NCBI RefSeq assembly: GCF_003202235.1
Contig: NZ_MASU01000001.1
Coordinates: 1 to 64,000 of the forward strand
Source: Prauserella flavalba
GTDB taxonomy: Bacteria > Actinomycetota > Actinomycetes > Mycobacteriales > Pseudonocardiaceae
Reading direction: 5' to 3'
Length of the DNA stretch: 64,000 nucleotides
In this document: one piece after another, positions 1-8,415 of the stretch
Layout of the letters: each line of letters starts with the position of its first letter
Numbering within the stretch: the first letter of the stretch is position 1
Made by a program: the position numbers and the translations under genes
Notes under the pieces: generated by a model
Database searches by the model: none
Told to the model about the DNA's origin: nothing
Seen by the model: the letters and a program-made list of their open reading frames with translations, nothing else

Positions 1-1301
1 GGCCTCCGCAATGCCGGGGCGGTGGAATGCGGCAGCACCAGCTCCGGTGCCTCCGGCCGCTCGAGCACCACCTCGAGATCGTCAGCGAAGCGATAGGGCC
101 TGCGCGCCAGAATCGTGCCGAGCCGCCTGCGCAGGCGCGACATCTCGGCACGGACGGTGACCGTGCGCTCGGCGTCGCCGAAGAGATCCAGCGCCAGCTC
201 CGCGGCCGAGCGGCCGTCCCGGTGACAGGCGAGGACGTACAGCATCTCCGCGTGCCGGGGGCTCAGCGGATAGGACCAGGTGCCGCTCGGCCCGGTGACC
301 GTGAGCGTGCAGTCCCTCGGCGAGCGCACGTCGAGCACGGCGCTGGTGGTGCCGCGCTCGGTGTCGTGCTCGGTGACCCGTACGAGCCAGCCGCCGGGCA
401 CCGGCTCCACCTGGCACGTGCCGAGCGACGGCAGCCACGCCTCGCCCGGCGCGCAGCCGCGGGGCAGCGGCACCCGGTCCAGCGGCGCGAGCCCGGACAC
501 GGCGGCCACCCAGCCGTGCTCGTCGGTGACCATCGCCCGGCCCGGCACCTTGGACAGCACCGGCAGCGCGGCGGCACGCAGCCGCTCCAGCTCGGCGAGG
601 TGGGCGTTGCGCAGCTGCGACTCGGCGAGCTTCGCCACGGCGTCGACCAGCGCAAGGGTGGTGGCGTGCACGGTCGCGGCCGGGCCGGAGAGGTCGACCA
701 CGCCGAGGAGCCTGCCGTCGCGGGGATCGTGCAACGGCGCCGCCGCGCACGTCCACGCGTGGTGCGAGCGCACGTAATGCTCAGCCGAGTAGACCTGCAT
801 GGGCCTGCGGGCGACAAGCGCGGTGCCGATGGCGTTGGTGCCGACGTGGTTCTCGTCCCACGACACGCCCTCGGTGAAGCCGAGCCGGTCGGCGCGGTGC
901 CGCACGGCGTTGCTGCCCTCGCGCCACAGCACGCACGCGTCGCCGTCAACCACCACCATGATGTGCGCGGCCTCCTCTGCCACGCTGATCAGGCCGCCAC
1001 GCAGGATCGGCAGCGCGTCGGCGAGCCCGCTGGCGCGGCGCCTGGCCTCGAGGTCCTCCGCAGGCAGCGGCCTGCCGTCCTCCCGGCCGTGATCGGGGTC
1101 GAGGCCGAGCCGCCGCATGCGCTGCCAGGACGCGCCGATGACCGCGCGCGGCTCGGCGGGTGGGCTCGCGCCGGAGAGCGCGGCCTCGTGCACCCGCGCG
1201 AGCACGCGCGCGTACCGCCGGGGGTCCGCCCCGACGGGCACCGCTGCCTCGAGGTGCTCCTGGCGCACGGAGACGAGTGTCGCAAGCCGGATGGGTCGCA
1301 C
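1..1301 (-). CDS. GAF-domain transcriptional regulator (3' end outside window)
   Basis: Reading the minus strand from GTG at 1301 gives an uninterrupted frame to base 1 (433 codons and continuing). The middle holds a GAF-type sensor region with the motif GFTEGVSWDENHVGTNAIG, typical of regulators in the AcoR/GAF group. The last third (SRLRRRLGTILARRPYRF) resembles a winged-helix DNA-binding domain rather than the sigma-54 AAA domain of classical AcoR. The start at 1301 follows an AAGGG ribosome site and lies 8 bases from the acoC stop; GTG 1268 is an alternative. Position directly after acoXABC suggests it controls acetoin catabolism; that role is inferred. Confidence 0.8.
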   Translation of the reverse strand, partial: MRPIRLATLVSVRQEHLEAAVPVGADPRRYARVLARVHEAALSGASPPAEPRAVIGASWQRMRRLGLDPDHGREDGRPLPAEDLEARRRASGLADALPILRGGLISVAEEAAHIMVVVDGDACVLWREGSNAVRHRADRLGFTEGVSWDENHVGTNAIGTALVARRPMQVYSAEHYVRSHHAWTCAAAPLHDPRDGRLLGVVDLSGPAATVHATTLALVDAVAKLAESQLRNAHLAELERLRAAALPVLSKVPGRAMVTDEHGWVAAVSGLAPLDRVPLPRGCAPGEAWLPSLGTCQVEPVPGGWLVRVTEHDTERGTTSAVLDVRSPRDCTLTVTGPSGTWSYPLSPRHAEMLYVLACHRDGRSAAELALDLFGDAERTVTVRAEMSRLRRRLGTILARRPYRFADDLEVVLERPEAPELVLPHSTAPALRR

Positions 1302-1308
1302 GGAACCC

Positions 1309-2418
1309 TTACCGGCGGTTCGTCACCGCATTGACCGCCGCGACCACGGCGTTCGGCTGCTCCAGGTGCACCATGTGCCCCGCCTGTTCCACGTACTCGA
1401 CGTCATCGAGGCCCTCACCGTTGGTGGCGGGCAGCACCGCGTCCCGCCTGCCCCACACCACCGCCACCGGAACGTCCACTTCGGACAGCAGCGGGGCGAC
1501 GTCGAGCGCGGGCTCGTCGCCGTCGAGCAGGGTGCCGAGCAGCGCGCCCAGCGCCTTGTCCACGCCGTCGAGCCGCTTGTACCGCATGAGATCGTCGGCG
1601 AGCTGCCTGGTGACCTGACCGGGGTCGGCGAACAGCGCCGCGAGGTGCGGTTTCAGCTCCCGCCGGGACCTGGCCTCGGCGAAGCCCCGCAGGTAGCCGG
1701 CGTTGATGCGGCTGCCGAACCCCGCGGGGGCGACGAGCGTCAGCGAGGCCACCCGCGCGGGTTCCCTCGCGGCCGCGGCCACCACCACCGCACCGCCGAG
1801 CGAGTGCCCCACGAGGTGCGCCCGCTCGATGCCGCGCTCGGCCAGCAGGCCCAGCACGGCACCGGCGAGCACGTCGAGCGAGCCGTCCCCGACGTCCTTG
1901 GTGGACTCTCCGTGACCGGGCAGGTCGAGCGCGTACACGGTGTGTGACTGCGACAGTGGTTCCTGCACGAACAGCCAGGAGTTCTTGTCGCCGCCGTAGC
2001 CGTGCACGAGCACCACGGTCTCCTCGCCCTCGCCGAGCGCGGCGAAGCAGATCGTGCGCCCCTCCACCTCGACGCTGCCCGTGACCGGGCCAGCGACCTC
2101 GGCCACCGCGCCCGAGTCCAGCTCCTCCCTCGCCAGCAGCGCCGCCTCGTCCAGCTCGGCGTCCGGCACGTCGGCGGGAGCGATCAGCGCGAGCGTCGCT
2201 CCCACCGGCACGTCCTCGCCGACCTGGGCGATGATCCGGCGCAGCACACCTTCGTCGGCCGACTCCAGCGCGCCGGCGATCTTGTCGGTGTCGATCTCGG
2301 CGAGGTCGTCGCCGTCGGCGATCTCGTCACCCTCCGAGGCGATCCACTCGGTGACCTTGCCGCTGGTCATCGACAGACCCCACTTCGGCATGACGACCTT
2401 GCGAATGGCGTCGTTCAT
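1309..2418 (-). CDS. acoC: Acetoin dehydrogenase complex E2, lipoyl domain fused to alpha/beta hydrolase
   Basis: A 369-aa protein, the usual AcoC length. Residues about 1-80 form a biotinyl/lipoyl domain with the lipoylation lysine in EIDTDKIAGA. The rest is an alpha/beta-hydrolase fold with LVHGYGG (oxyanion side), nucleophile GHSLGG and a late His in AGHMVHLEQP, the architecture of acetoin-dehydrogenase dihydrolipoamide acetyltransferases. It moves the acetyl unit from E1 to CoA, giving acetyl-CoA plus acetaldehyde from acetoin. Start chosen at ATG 2418 (MNDAIRKVVMPKWG), 2 bases past the acoB stop; an in-frame ATG at 2433 would overlap acoB. No E3 gene is next to it. Confidence 0.9.
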   Translation of the reverse strand: MNDAIRKVVMPKWGLSMTSGKVTEWIASEGDEIADGDDLAEIDTDKIAGALESADEGVLRRIIAQVGEDVPVGATLALIAPADVPDAELDEAALLAREELDSGAVAEVAGPVTGSVEVEGRTICFAALGEGEETVVLVHGYGGDKNSWLFVQEPLSQSHTVYALDLPGHGESTKDVGDGSLDVLAGAVLGLLAERGIERAHLVGHSLGGAVVVAAAAREPARVASLTLVAPAGFGSRINAGYLRGFAEARSRRELKPHLAALFADPGQVTRQLADDLMRYKRLDGVDKALGALLGTLLDGDEPALDVAPLLSEVDVPVAVVWGRRDAVLPATNGEGLDDVEYVEQAGHMVHLEQPNAVVAAVNAVTNRR

Positions 2419-2420
2419 CC

Positions 2421-3434
2421 TCACCGCTTCCATTCGACGACGGTCTTCACGGCGTTGGCCACGCGCTGGGCGTCCGGGATGTAGAGGTCCTCCAGCGCGT
2501 CGGAGAACGGCACCGGCGTGTGCGGAGCGGTCACCATCTCGATCGGGGCGCGCAGCGAACCGAACGCCTCCTTGGCGACGAGCGCGGAGATGTCGGTGGC
2601 GAGGTTGCAGCGCGGCGTCGCCTCGTCCACCACCACGAGCCGTCCGGTGTTCTCGACGCTCTCCAGGATCGTCTCCGTGTCGAGCGGGCTCGTGGTGCGC
2701 GGGTCGATGATCTCGGCCTCGACCCCTGAATCGGCCAGCTGTTTCGCCGCCTCCTCGGCAACCGACACCATGCGCCCGATCGCCACGATCGTCACGTCGT
2801 CGCCGTCCCGGACGACGCCAGCCTCGCCGAACGGGATCGTGTAGCTGTCCTCCGGCACCTCGCCCGTGACGTCGTACATCGCCTTGTGCTCACAGAAGAT
2901 CACCGGGTCGTCGTCGCGGATCGACTGGATCATGAGGCCCTTCGCCTCGTACGGGCTCGACGGCACCACGACCTTCAGCCCCGGGATGTGGGTGAAGATC
3001 GGGTACAGCGCCTGCGAGTGCTGCGCGGCCGCGCGCAGGCCCGCGCCGTACATCGTGCGGATCACCACCGGCGTCTTCGCCTTGCCGCCGAACATGTACC
3101 GGAACTTGGCCGCCTGGTTGAAGATCTGGTCGAAGCACACGCCCATGAAGTCGATGAACATCAGCTCGGCGACGGGGCGAAGACCGCTGGTCGCCGCGCC
3201 GATCGCCGCGCCGACGAACGCCGACTCGGAGATCGGGGTGTCGAGCACCCGGCCGGGGAAACGGTGGTAGAGCCCTTTGGTGACACCGAGAACGCCGCCC
3301 CACGCGTCGTCCTCACCGGGGCTGCCGGCGCCGCCCGCGTTGTCCTCGCCGAGGACGATCACCGACTCGTCGCGCTCCATCTCCTGTGCGAGGGCTTCGT
3401 TGAGCGCCTCGCGGTAGCTGATCGTGCGTGCCAT
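2421..3434 (-). CDS. acoB: Acetoin dehydrogenase E1 beta subunit
   Basis: A 337-aa transketolase-like pyrimidine-binding plus C-terminal domain protein. Key segments are YREALNEALAQEMERD at the start, VLGEDNAGGAG, RVLDTPISESAF and VVVDEATPRCN, all characteristic of E1-beta subunits of TPP-dependent acetoin/2-oxo-acid dehydrogenases. It forms the heterotetrameric E1 with AcoA. The ATG at 3434 is preceded by a strong GAGGAGGG ribosome site, and 14 bases separate it from the acoA stop. A much longer open frame upstream is only the antiphase shadow of acoA. Confidence 0.93.
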   Translation of the reverse strand: MARTISYREALNEALAQEMERDESVIVLGEDNAGGAGSPGEDDAWGGVLGVTKGLYHRFPGRVLDTPISESAFVGAAIGAATSGLRPVAELMFIDFMGVCFDQIFNQAAKFRYMFGGKAKTPVVIRTMYGAGLRAAAQHSQALYPIFTHIPGLKVVVPSSPYEAKGLMIQSIRDDDPVIFCEHKAMYDVTGEVPEDSYTIPFGEAGVVRDGDDVTIVAIGRMVSVAEEAAKQLADSGVEAEIIDPRTTSPLDTETILESVENTGRLVVVDEATPRCNLATDISALVAKEAFGSLRAPIEMVTAPHTPVPFSDALEDLYIPDAQRVANAVKTVVEWKR

Positions 3435-3448
3435 GACGGGAACCCTCC

Positions 3449-4444
3449 TCAGTACTCGATGTAGACGTCGGTCTCGAGGTCGGCGGCGGTCGGCTTCGGC
3501 GCGGCCTTGGCCTCCTCCACCGCGGCGTCGATCAAATCGGTCACTTGCGCGTCGACGGCGTCGAGCTGTGCGGCCTCGACCTGCCCGGTCTCGGTGACCC
3601 TCGTGCGGAACCGCTTGAGGCAGTCGAGGTGCTCGCGGGCGTTGGCGACCTCGTCGGCGCGGTAGGTCTGCTGGTCGCCCTCGAAGTGCCCGAAGTAGCG
3701 GGTGAACTTCACCTCGATGAGCGTCGGCCCTCCGCCCTCGCGGGCGCGCTGGATGGCCTCGGCCGCCGCCTCGTGCACGGCGAAGAAGTCGAAGCCGTCC
3801 ACGATCACGCCGGGCATGCCGAACCCGGCCGCGCGGTCGGCGATGTTGTCGGCCGCGACCGACCACGTGCTGGAGGTGGCCTCCGCGTAACCGTTGTTCT
3901 CGGCGACGAAGATCGCGGGCAGCTGCCACACGGACGCGAGGTTGAGGGCTTCGAGCGTGGTGCCCTGGTTGCTCGCGCCGTCGCCGAAGAACGCGACGCC
4001 GACGCCGCCCGTGCCCTTCTGCTTGGCGGCGAGTGCGGTGCCGCAGATCAGCGGCGGGCCGCCGCCGACGATGCCGTTGGCGCCGAGCATCCCCTTGGAG
4101 AGGTCGGCGATGTGCATGGAGCCGCCCTTGCCGTGGCACGAGCCGGTCCTGCGGCCGTAGATCTCGGCCATCATCGCCTTGACGTCGACGCCCTTGGCGA
4201 TGCAGTGCCCGTGGCCGCGGTGGGTGCTGGCGATGGCGTCGCGGTCGTCGAGGTGCACGCAGACGCCGGTGGCCGAGGCCTCCTCGCCCGCGTAGAGGTG
4301 GACGAAGCCGGGGATCTCCCCGGTGGCGAACTCGGCGTGCACCCGCTCCTCGAAGGCGCGAATGGTGCGCATCGTGCGGTAGGCGTCGAGCAGGGCGTTC
4401 CCGTCGAGCTCGTGCGATACCGCCGTGGACAGGGTATCCGTCAT
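3449..4444 (-). CDS. acoA: Acetoin dehydrogenase E1 alpha subunit (TPP-binding)
   Basis: A 331-aa protein starting MTDTLSTAVSHELDG at ATG 4444, preceded by AAAGGAGCG. Thiamine-diphosphate motif: GDGASNQG followed by FVAENNGYA, the GDG...NN signature. TRRGH-type and GGSMH segments (STHRGHGHCIAKG, CHGKGGSMHIAD) place it with E1-alpha of acetoin dehydrogenase rather than pyruvate dehydrogenase. It decarboxylates/cleaves acetoin to hydroxyethyl-TPP and hands it to AcoC. Its start codon overlaps the acoX stop as ATGA, so the two are translationally coupled. Confidence 0.94.
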   Translation of the reverse strand: MTDTLSTAVSHELDGNALLDAYRTMRTIRAFEERVHAEFATGEIPGFVHLYAGEEASATGVCVHLDDRDAIASTHRGHGHCIAKGVDVKAMMAEIYGRRTGSCHGKGGSMHIADLSKGMLGANGIVGGGPPLICGTALAAKQKGTGGVGVAFFGDGASNQGTTLEALNLASVWQLPAIFVAENNGYAEATSSTWSVAADNIADRAAGFGMPGVIVDGFDFFAVHEAAAEAIQRAREGGGPTLIEVKFTRYFGHFEGDQQTYRADEVANAREHLDCLKRFRTRVTETGQVEAAQLDAVDAQVTDLIDAAVEEAKAAPKPTAADLETDVYIEY

Positions 4445-5502
4445 CGTTGACGCTCCTTTCGTTGTGCCACGTGGTTTTCCGTGCACAGCAGTCCGTTCGC
4501 CGAGGCCTCGGCGAGCACGGCCGAGACGTCGACGCAGCGCGGGCCCTCGGCACACAGGCGCACGGTCGCGGTCTCAGATCCGGTGAGTTCCAGCTCGCGC
4601 TCGCCGTCGACGGCGATCACCCCGCCGCGGAGTCCGATCTCGACGGGCTCGCCGACCGGCAGCGGGCGCCAGGCGTCGACGCCGACGGGCACGACGAGCC
4701 CCGGCGCGATCGGTGCGTGCACGACCCAGCGGGCGTGCTCGGGCGGGGCGAGGGTGAGGGCGACGCCGTCCGGCTCGTCGCGCGGGCTCGGGCAGAGCTG
4801 GCCCGCGACACTGGAGAGGCCGATGCCGTCGGGCTCGGCGAAGGTGCAGAACAGCTCCGTCAGCGTCTCCGGATGCCACAGGGCGCGGGAGCCGATGTGC
4901 CGCGAACGGGACGCGCACACGTCCACCAGCGCGGTCTCGCCACGGTCGGCGGTGCCGACGTGCAGCACGGTGGCACGCCGGGTGCCGGTCTCCGCGGCGA
5001 CGGCCCCGGTCGCGACGAGCCCGCCTGCCAGCCCGGCGACGGTCGCCTCGCGCATGCGGGGGAAGGCGTTGTTGGTGCCGGTCGACAAGGCGAGCAGGGG
5101 CACGTCTCCGCACGCGGCGGCGGCCACGCGCGCGGTGCCGTCGCCGCCGAGGCACACGATCAGCCTGGCCCCGTCGGCGACCATGCGGCGCACGGCGTTG
5201 GTCGTGTCGAGGGCGGTGCCGGTGATCGCGTCGTCGGCGCAGAACACGACGTCGGGCCACGCGCCGTCGCGGCCCGGCCTGCGGGCGCGGGAGGCCCTGA
5301 GCACGGCGGCGGAGATGCCGCCGAGGTCGGTGGACAACAGCGCGCGGGTGACGCCCACCGAGGCGAACGCGGTGAGCAGCCGCTGCACCATGTTGGCCTT
5401 CTCGGCGGTCGGGAACACCGACGCCTGCGCCACGAGCCGCCGGATGTCCCGCCCCGACGCGGGGTTGGCCACCACCCCGACGGTTACTGTGTCCGACGTC
5501 AC
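4441..5502 (-). CDS. acoX: AcoX, NAD-kinase-like protein of acetoin operon
   Basis: A 353-aa protein beginning VGVVANPASGRDIRR, the hallmark of the ATP-NAD kinase/AcoX family, with the glycine-rich nucleotide loop VCLGGDGTARV and LSTGTNNAFP. AcoX is conserved in acetoin operons but its exact job is not established. First gene of acoX-acoA-acoB-acoC; the start is GTG 5502 and the stop overlaps acoA (ATGA). The start codon sits inside a perfect 7-bp-arm palindrome (5498-5515), a plausible operator for the operon. Confidence 0.88.
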   Translation of the reverse strand: MTSDTVTVGVVANPASGRDIRRLVAQASVFPTAEKANMVQRLLTAFASVGVTRALLSTDLGGISAAVLRASRARRPGRDGAWPDVVFCADDAITGTALDTTNAVRRMVADGARLIVCLGGDGTARVAAAACGDVPLLALSTGTNNAFPRMREATVAGLAGGLVATGAVAAETGTRRATVLHVGTADRGETALVDVCASRSRHIGSRALWHPETLTELFCTFAEPDGIGLSSVAGQLCPSPRDEPDGVALTLAPPEHARWVVHAPIAPGLVVPVGVDAWRPLPVGEPVEIGLRGGVIAVDGERELELTGSETATVRLCAEGPRCVDVSAVLAEASANGLLCTENHVAQRKERQR

Positions 5503-5515
5503 ATGTCTATGTGAC
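5498..5515. promoter_or_regulatory. Palindrome over acoX start, candidate operator
   Basis: GTCACAT-GTCT-ATGTGAC is a perfect inverted repeat with 7-base arms that covers the acoX GTG start. A factor bound here would block initiation of the acetoin operon. The half-site order (TCACA outward) is the reverse of a CRP/FNR site. Which regulator binds is unknown; the GAF regulator at the operon end is the obvious candidate. Confidence 0.5.
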
Positions 5516-5553
5516 TACGGCGCGCCCTTCGGCGAAAGGGTTGCAGCAGGTTG

Positions 5554-5616
5554 CAACCGCAGTGAAGGCCACCTTCCCTGCGTTGAACGCAGGGAAGGTG
5601 GCCTTCACTGCGGTTG
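5554..5616. repeat. Long perfect hairpin, GCAGTGAAGG palindrome family copy 1
   Basis: Two perfectly complementary 31-base arms (5554-5584 and 5586-5616) with a single-base centre. It begins 5 bases past the desaturase stop codon and lies upstream of acoX. The core GCAGTGAAGGCCACCTTC recurs at four other intergenic sites in the window. Position suggests a transcription terminator for the desaturase, but there is no U-tract, so a repeat element of the REP type is equally possible. Confidence 0.85.
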
Positions 5617-5621
5617 TTGGG

Positions 5622-6563
5622 TCAGGACTTGGCGGTGGCCAGGCGGTCGAGGCGGGCGGTGGTCGGCCAGCGCACGTCCCGCGCCCAGCCGAACTTCTCG
5701 AACAGCCAGATCATCCGCGCCGAGATGTCGATCTGCCCGCGCAGCACGCCGTGCCGGGCGCACGTCGGGTCGGCGTGGTGCAGGTTGTGCCACGCCTCGC
5801 CGAAGGAGAAGATCGCCAGCGGCCAGAAGTTGGCCGCCTTGTCACGGCTGGTGAACGGGCGCTCGCCGATCATGTGGCAGATCGAGTTCACCGACCACGT
5901 CACGTGATGCAGCACGCCGATCCGCACGAAGCCCGCCCAGAAGAACGCCGTCACGCCGCCCCAGAACGACCAGGTGATGAGGCCGCCGAGCACACCGGGC
6001 AGCAGCAGGCTCAGGCCGACCCACAGCGGGAAGAGCTTGTCGACGCGCTGGATGTCGCGGTCGGCGAGCAGGTCGGGCGCGAACCGCTCCGCGTTGGTGA
6101 CGTCGCGGTCGAACAGCCAGCCCATGTGCGCGTGCCAGAAGCCCTTCGCGAGCGCCTTCGGCCCCGTGCCGAACAGCCACGGCGAATGCGGGTCGCCCGC
6201 ACGGTCGGAGAACGCGTGGTGCCTGCGGTGATCGGCGACCCAGGGCGTGACCTGGCCCTGCGCCGCGAGGCTTCCCGCGATCGCGAGCGCCACGCGCAGT
6301 GTCCGGTTCGCCTTGAACGACCCGTGCGTGAAGTGCCGGTGGTAGCCGACGGTGACCCCGAGACCGCTGACCACGAAGAAGAACACGCCGAGCCCGATGT
6401 CCACCCAGCTCAGGCCCCAGCCCCACGCGAAGGGGACGGCGACGGCGAGCGCCACGATGGGCGCCAGCACGAAGATCTTGACGGTGATGTGCTCGGGCAA
6501 CGACGTGCGCCCGGAGATCATCGGTTTGGGTTTTCGCGTGGTCGGAGCGGGAGACGCGGTCAT
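5622..6563 (-). CDS. Acyl-CoA/acyl-lipid delta-9 fatty acid desaturase
   Basis: A 313-aa membrane di-iron desaturase with all three histidine boxes: HRHFTH, HRRHH and HNLHH, plus hydrophobic stretches near residues 28-85 and 165-210. The family introduces a cis double bond into saturated acyl chains using O2 and an electron donor. Start chosen at ATG 6563 (MTASPAPTTRKPKP) with GAGGTG just upstream; the longer open frame to 6719 is AT-richer non-coding leader. It is divergent from the thioesterase gene and is followed by the 63-base hairpin. Confidence 0.92.
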   Translation of the reverse strand: MTASPAPTTRKPKPMISGRTSLPEHITVKIFVLAPIVALAVAVPFAWGWGLSWVDIGLGVFFFVVSGLGVTVGYHRHFTHGSFKANRTLRVALAIAGSLAAQGQVTPWVADHRRHHAFSDRAGDPHSPWLFGTGPKALAKGFWHAHMGWLFDRDVTNAERFAPDLLADRDIQRVDKLFPLWVGLSLLLPGVLGGLITWSFWGGVTAFFWAGFVRIGVLHHVTWSVNSICHMIGERPFTSRDKAANFWPLAIFSFGEAWHNLHHADPTCARHGVLRGQIDISARMIWLFEKFGWARDVRWPTTARLDRLATAKS

Positions 6564-6732
6564 GAACACCTCGTTCGTCGGATCGGGGTCTCGGGGAGCA
6601 CGGCAAAAGAAATAGCCGAATTCAATGAAGCAAACGCCGAATTCACACTGACCCGAACGCTCGCGATGTCGATGTCTGACCTCGGACGCTACCGCATACC
6701 CGGCTCCGACGCCATGCAATCCAGTCGCCGAC

Positions 6733-6738
6733 TAGATT
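6733..6738 (+). promoter_or_regulatory. -10 element TAGATT, leaderless start for thioesterase
   Basis: TAGATT lies 6 bases before the GTG at 6745, the spacing expected for a leaderless actinobacterial transcript beginning at the start codon. No Shine-Dalgarno sequence is present. Confidence 0.5.
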
Positions 6739-6744
6739 GCCGGG

Positions 6745-7167
6745 GTGGCTTATGCACATTGGGAGCTCGTGCCGACCAGATGGCGGGACAACGACGTATA
6801 TGGGCACGTCAACAACGTCGTCTACTACGAGTTCATGGACACGGTTATCAACCGCTGGCTTATAGCAGAGGGTGGTCTTGACATTCAAGAAGGCCAGGTC
6901 ATAGGGGTTTGTGTCGAATCACACTGCAATTACCACGCATCCTCAGAATTTCCTGAGAAACTCGCGATCGGCCTGCGCGTGGGCAACCTCGGCACCTCCA
7001 GCGTGCGCTACGAGATCGGAATCCACCGCGAGGACCGGTCCGAGTTGCTCGCCGAGGGGCACTTCGTGCACGTGTTCATCGACCGGGGCACGAGGCGCCC
7101 GGAACCGGTCACCGGAGCGCTTCGCGAGGCACTGCGGCGACTGACCGTGAAGTCCACAGAGGACTGA
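6745..7167 (+). CDS. Hotdog-fold acyl-CoA thioesterase
   Basis: A 140-aa 4-hydroxybenzoyl-CoA-thioesterase-type hotdog protein. The active-site signature is D-x-YGHVNNVVYYEF near residues 14-28, in which Asp is the catalytic residue. Members hydrolyse acyl- or aroyl-CoA thioesters; the substrate cannot be read from sequence. The GTG start gives VAYAHWELVPTRWRDND, and a -10 element 6 bases upstream suggests a leaderless message. It is divergent from the desaturase, so a lipid-related role is plausible but inferred. Confidence 0.87.
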   Translation: MAYAHWELVPTRWRDNDVYGHVNNVVYYEFMDTVINRWLIAEGGLDIQEGQVIGVCVESHCNYHASSEFPEKLAIGLRVGNLGTSSVRYEIGIHREDRSELLAEGHFVHVFIDRGTRRPEPVTGALREALRRLTVKSTED

Positions 7168-7239
7168 CCGGCCGCCGCGCACCGCCGTCCCCGCGCCCCG
7201 TACGCTACGACTAGTAGTACTTGGCTTGCTGGAGGACCG

Positions 7240-7605
7240 GTGATCACTGGGTATGCGGTCGCGGTGGCGCTGTGCTCGCTGGCCGTCGCGGCCTGGGCCT
7301 TCGTGCTCGCGGCGAGGGGCAAGTCGCCGGCCAGGCCCCTGCTGACCGGGCTGGCCGTGCTGGAGGTCCTGCTGCTGGTGCAGGTGGTGATCTCGGTCGT
7401 GCTGCTCGTCGGCGGCGACCGGCCGGGCAGCATGGTCACCTTCCTCGCCTACCTCGTGGGCTCCCTGCTGGTGCTGCCGGTCGGCGCGGTGTGGGCGCTG
7501 GCGGAGAACACCAGGTCGAGCACCGTGGTGCTGGGCGTCGCGTGCGTGACCGTGCCGGTACTGATCCTGCGGATGTCGGAGGTCTGGGGTGGCGCGAGTG
7601 CCTGA
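7240..7605 (+). CDS. Small integral membrane protein (4 predicted TM segments)
   Basis: A 121-aa very hydrophobic protein starting at GTG 7240 after a GGAGG ribosome site. Four hydrophobic stretches are visible: VAVALCSLAVAAWAFVLAA, VLEVLLLVQVVISVVLLV, TFLAYLVGSLLVLPVGAVWA and VVLGVACVTVPVLIL. This pattern is common in small actinobacterial membrane proteins of unknown function. Its 3' end overlaps the next membrane-protein gene by 17 bases, so the two are probably cotranscribed. Confidence 0.75.
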   Translation: MITGYAVAVALCSLAVAAWAFVLAARGKSPARPLLTGLAVLEVLLLVQVVISVVLLVGGDRPGSMVTFLAYLVGSLLVLPVGAVWALAENTRSSTVVLGVACVTVPVLILRMSEVWGGASA

Positions 7606-8020
7606 GCGAGCTTCGGAACGCCCGGCCACGGCGAGCGGGCCCGGCCGCGTGCTGGTGGCGGTGTACGCGATCTTCGCGGTGGCCGCCACGTCGCGAGCGG
7701 CCGTGCAGATCGCGACCCGCTTCGACGAGGCGCCCGTGCCGTACGTGCTGTCGGCGTTCGCGGCCGTGGTGTACCTGCTCGCGACGTTCGCGCTCGCGCG
7801 CAGCGGCGTCACGTGGTGGCGGGTGGCGCTCGCGGCGTGCTCGGTGGAGCTGGCGGGTGTGCTCGTGGTGGGCACACTGAGTGTGTTCGACCGGGCGGCG
7901 TTCCCCGACGCCGCCGTCTGGTCGAACTACGGGATGGGTTACCTGTTCATTCCGCTCGTACTGCCCGTCATCGGGCTGCTCTGGCTGCGGCGGACGGCGC
8001 CTACCAGAACACCGCGATGA
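7589..8020 (+). CDS. Small integral membrane protein
   Basis: A 143-aa protein starting at GTG 7589 inside the end of the previous gene. Hydrophobic segments near residues 20-37, 52-68, 78-98 and 115-132 predict four TM helices. No catalytic motif is visible and I do not recognise the family. It converges on the 115-aa membrane gene, with a 20-base tail-to-tail overlap. Confidence 0.72.
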   Translation: MARVPERASERPATASGPGRVLVAVYAIFAVAATSRAAVQIATRFDEAPVPYVLSAFAAVVYLLATFALARSGVTWWRVALAACSVELAGVLVVGTLSVFDRAAFPDAAVWSNYGMGYLFIPLVLPVIGLLWLRRTAPTRTPR

Positions 8021-8348
8021 CCACGTTGGCCAGCGTGAAACCGGCCAGCCCGTAGAACACGCCCTTGCCGGACTCGGGGCGGCGCCACAGGATATGGGCC
8101 AGCACGAGCACGATCACGGCGATGCCGAGCTTGACGGCGACCTTGGTGTTGTCCGGTTCCGCGGCGACGAGCCCCGCCGAGGCGATGCCGACGAGCGCGA
8201 CACCGGTGAGGACCTGGGCACCCGCGCTGTACATCGTGATCGCGGGAGCGGGTCCGGCCGGTGCGACGCTGCGCGCGACCACGCCACTGACGATGCCGGC
8301 CATCCCGAGCAGGTGCAGCACGACCAATGCGTCGTAGACGATTTCCAT
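8001..8348 (-). CDS. Small integral membrane protein
   Basis: A 115-aa hydrophobic protein (MEIVYDALVVLHLLGMAG) with four predicted TM helices and a conserved-looking LHLLGMAG segment near the start, seen in many actinobacterial membrane proteins of unknown function. It overlaps the neighbouring gene tail-to-tail. Its upstream region carries the 28-base palindrome at 8378-8405. Confidence 0.72.
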   Translation of the reverse strand: MEIVYDALVVLHLLGMAGIVSGVVARSVAPAGPAPAITMYSAGAQVLTGVALVGIASAGLVAAEPDNTKVAVKLGIAVIVLVLAHILWRRPESGKGVFYGLAGFTLANVVIAVFW

Positions 8349-8377
8349 GCCGAGAACTTACTACATGCAGTAGTAGA

Positions 8378-8405
8378 GACTGCAGTGAAGGCCTTCACTG
8401 CAGTC
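8378..8405. repeat. Perfect 28-bp palindrome, GCAGTGAAGG family copy 2
   Basis: GACTGCAGTGAAGG followed at once by its reverse complement, with no spacer. It ends 10 bases from the stop codon of the M56 peptidase gene and precedes the 115-aa membrane gene. The core is the same as in the copies near 5.6, 16.8, 22.8 and 32.3 kb. Confidence 0.8.
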
Positions 8406-8415
8406 GGTGAGTCGG

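Noticed and set aside
27-1334. A 435-codon plus-strand frame across the start of the window
   Set aside because: It is antisense to the GAF regulator, has an Arg/Pro/Gly-rich shadow composition and no recognisable domain.
2421-4553. A 710-codon frame fusing sequence upstream to acoB
   Set aside because: The N-terminal 370 codons are the out-of-frame shadow of acoA; acoB has its own ATG with a GAGGAGGG ribosome site at 3434.
5498-5515. CRP/FNR-type binding site
   Set aside because: The half-sites are in reversed order (TCACA...TGTGA rather than TGTGA...TCACA).
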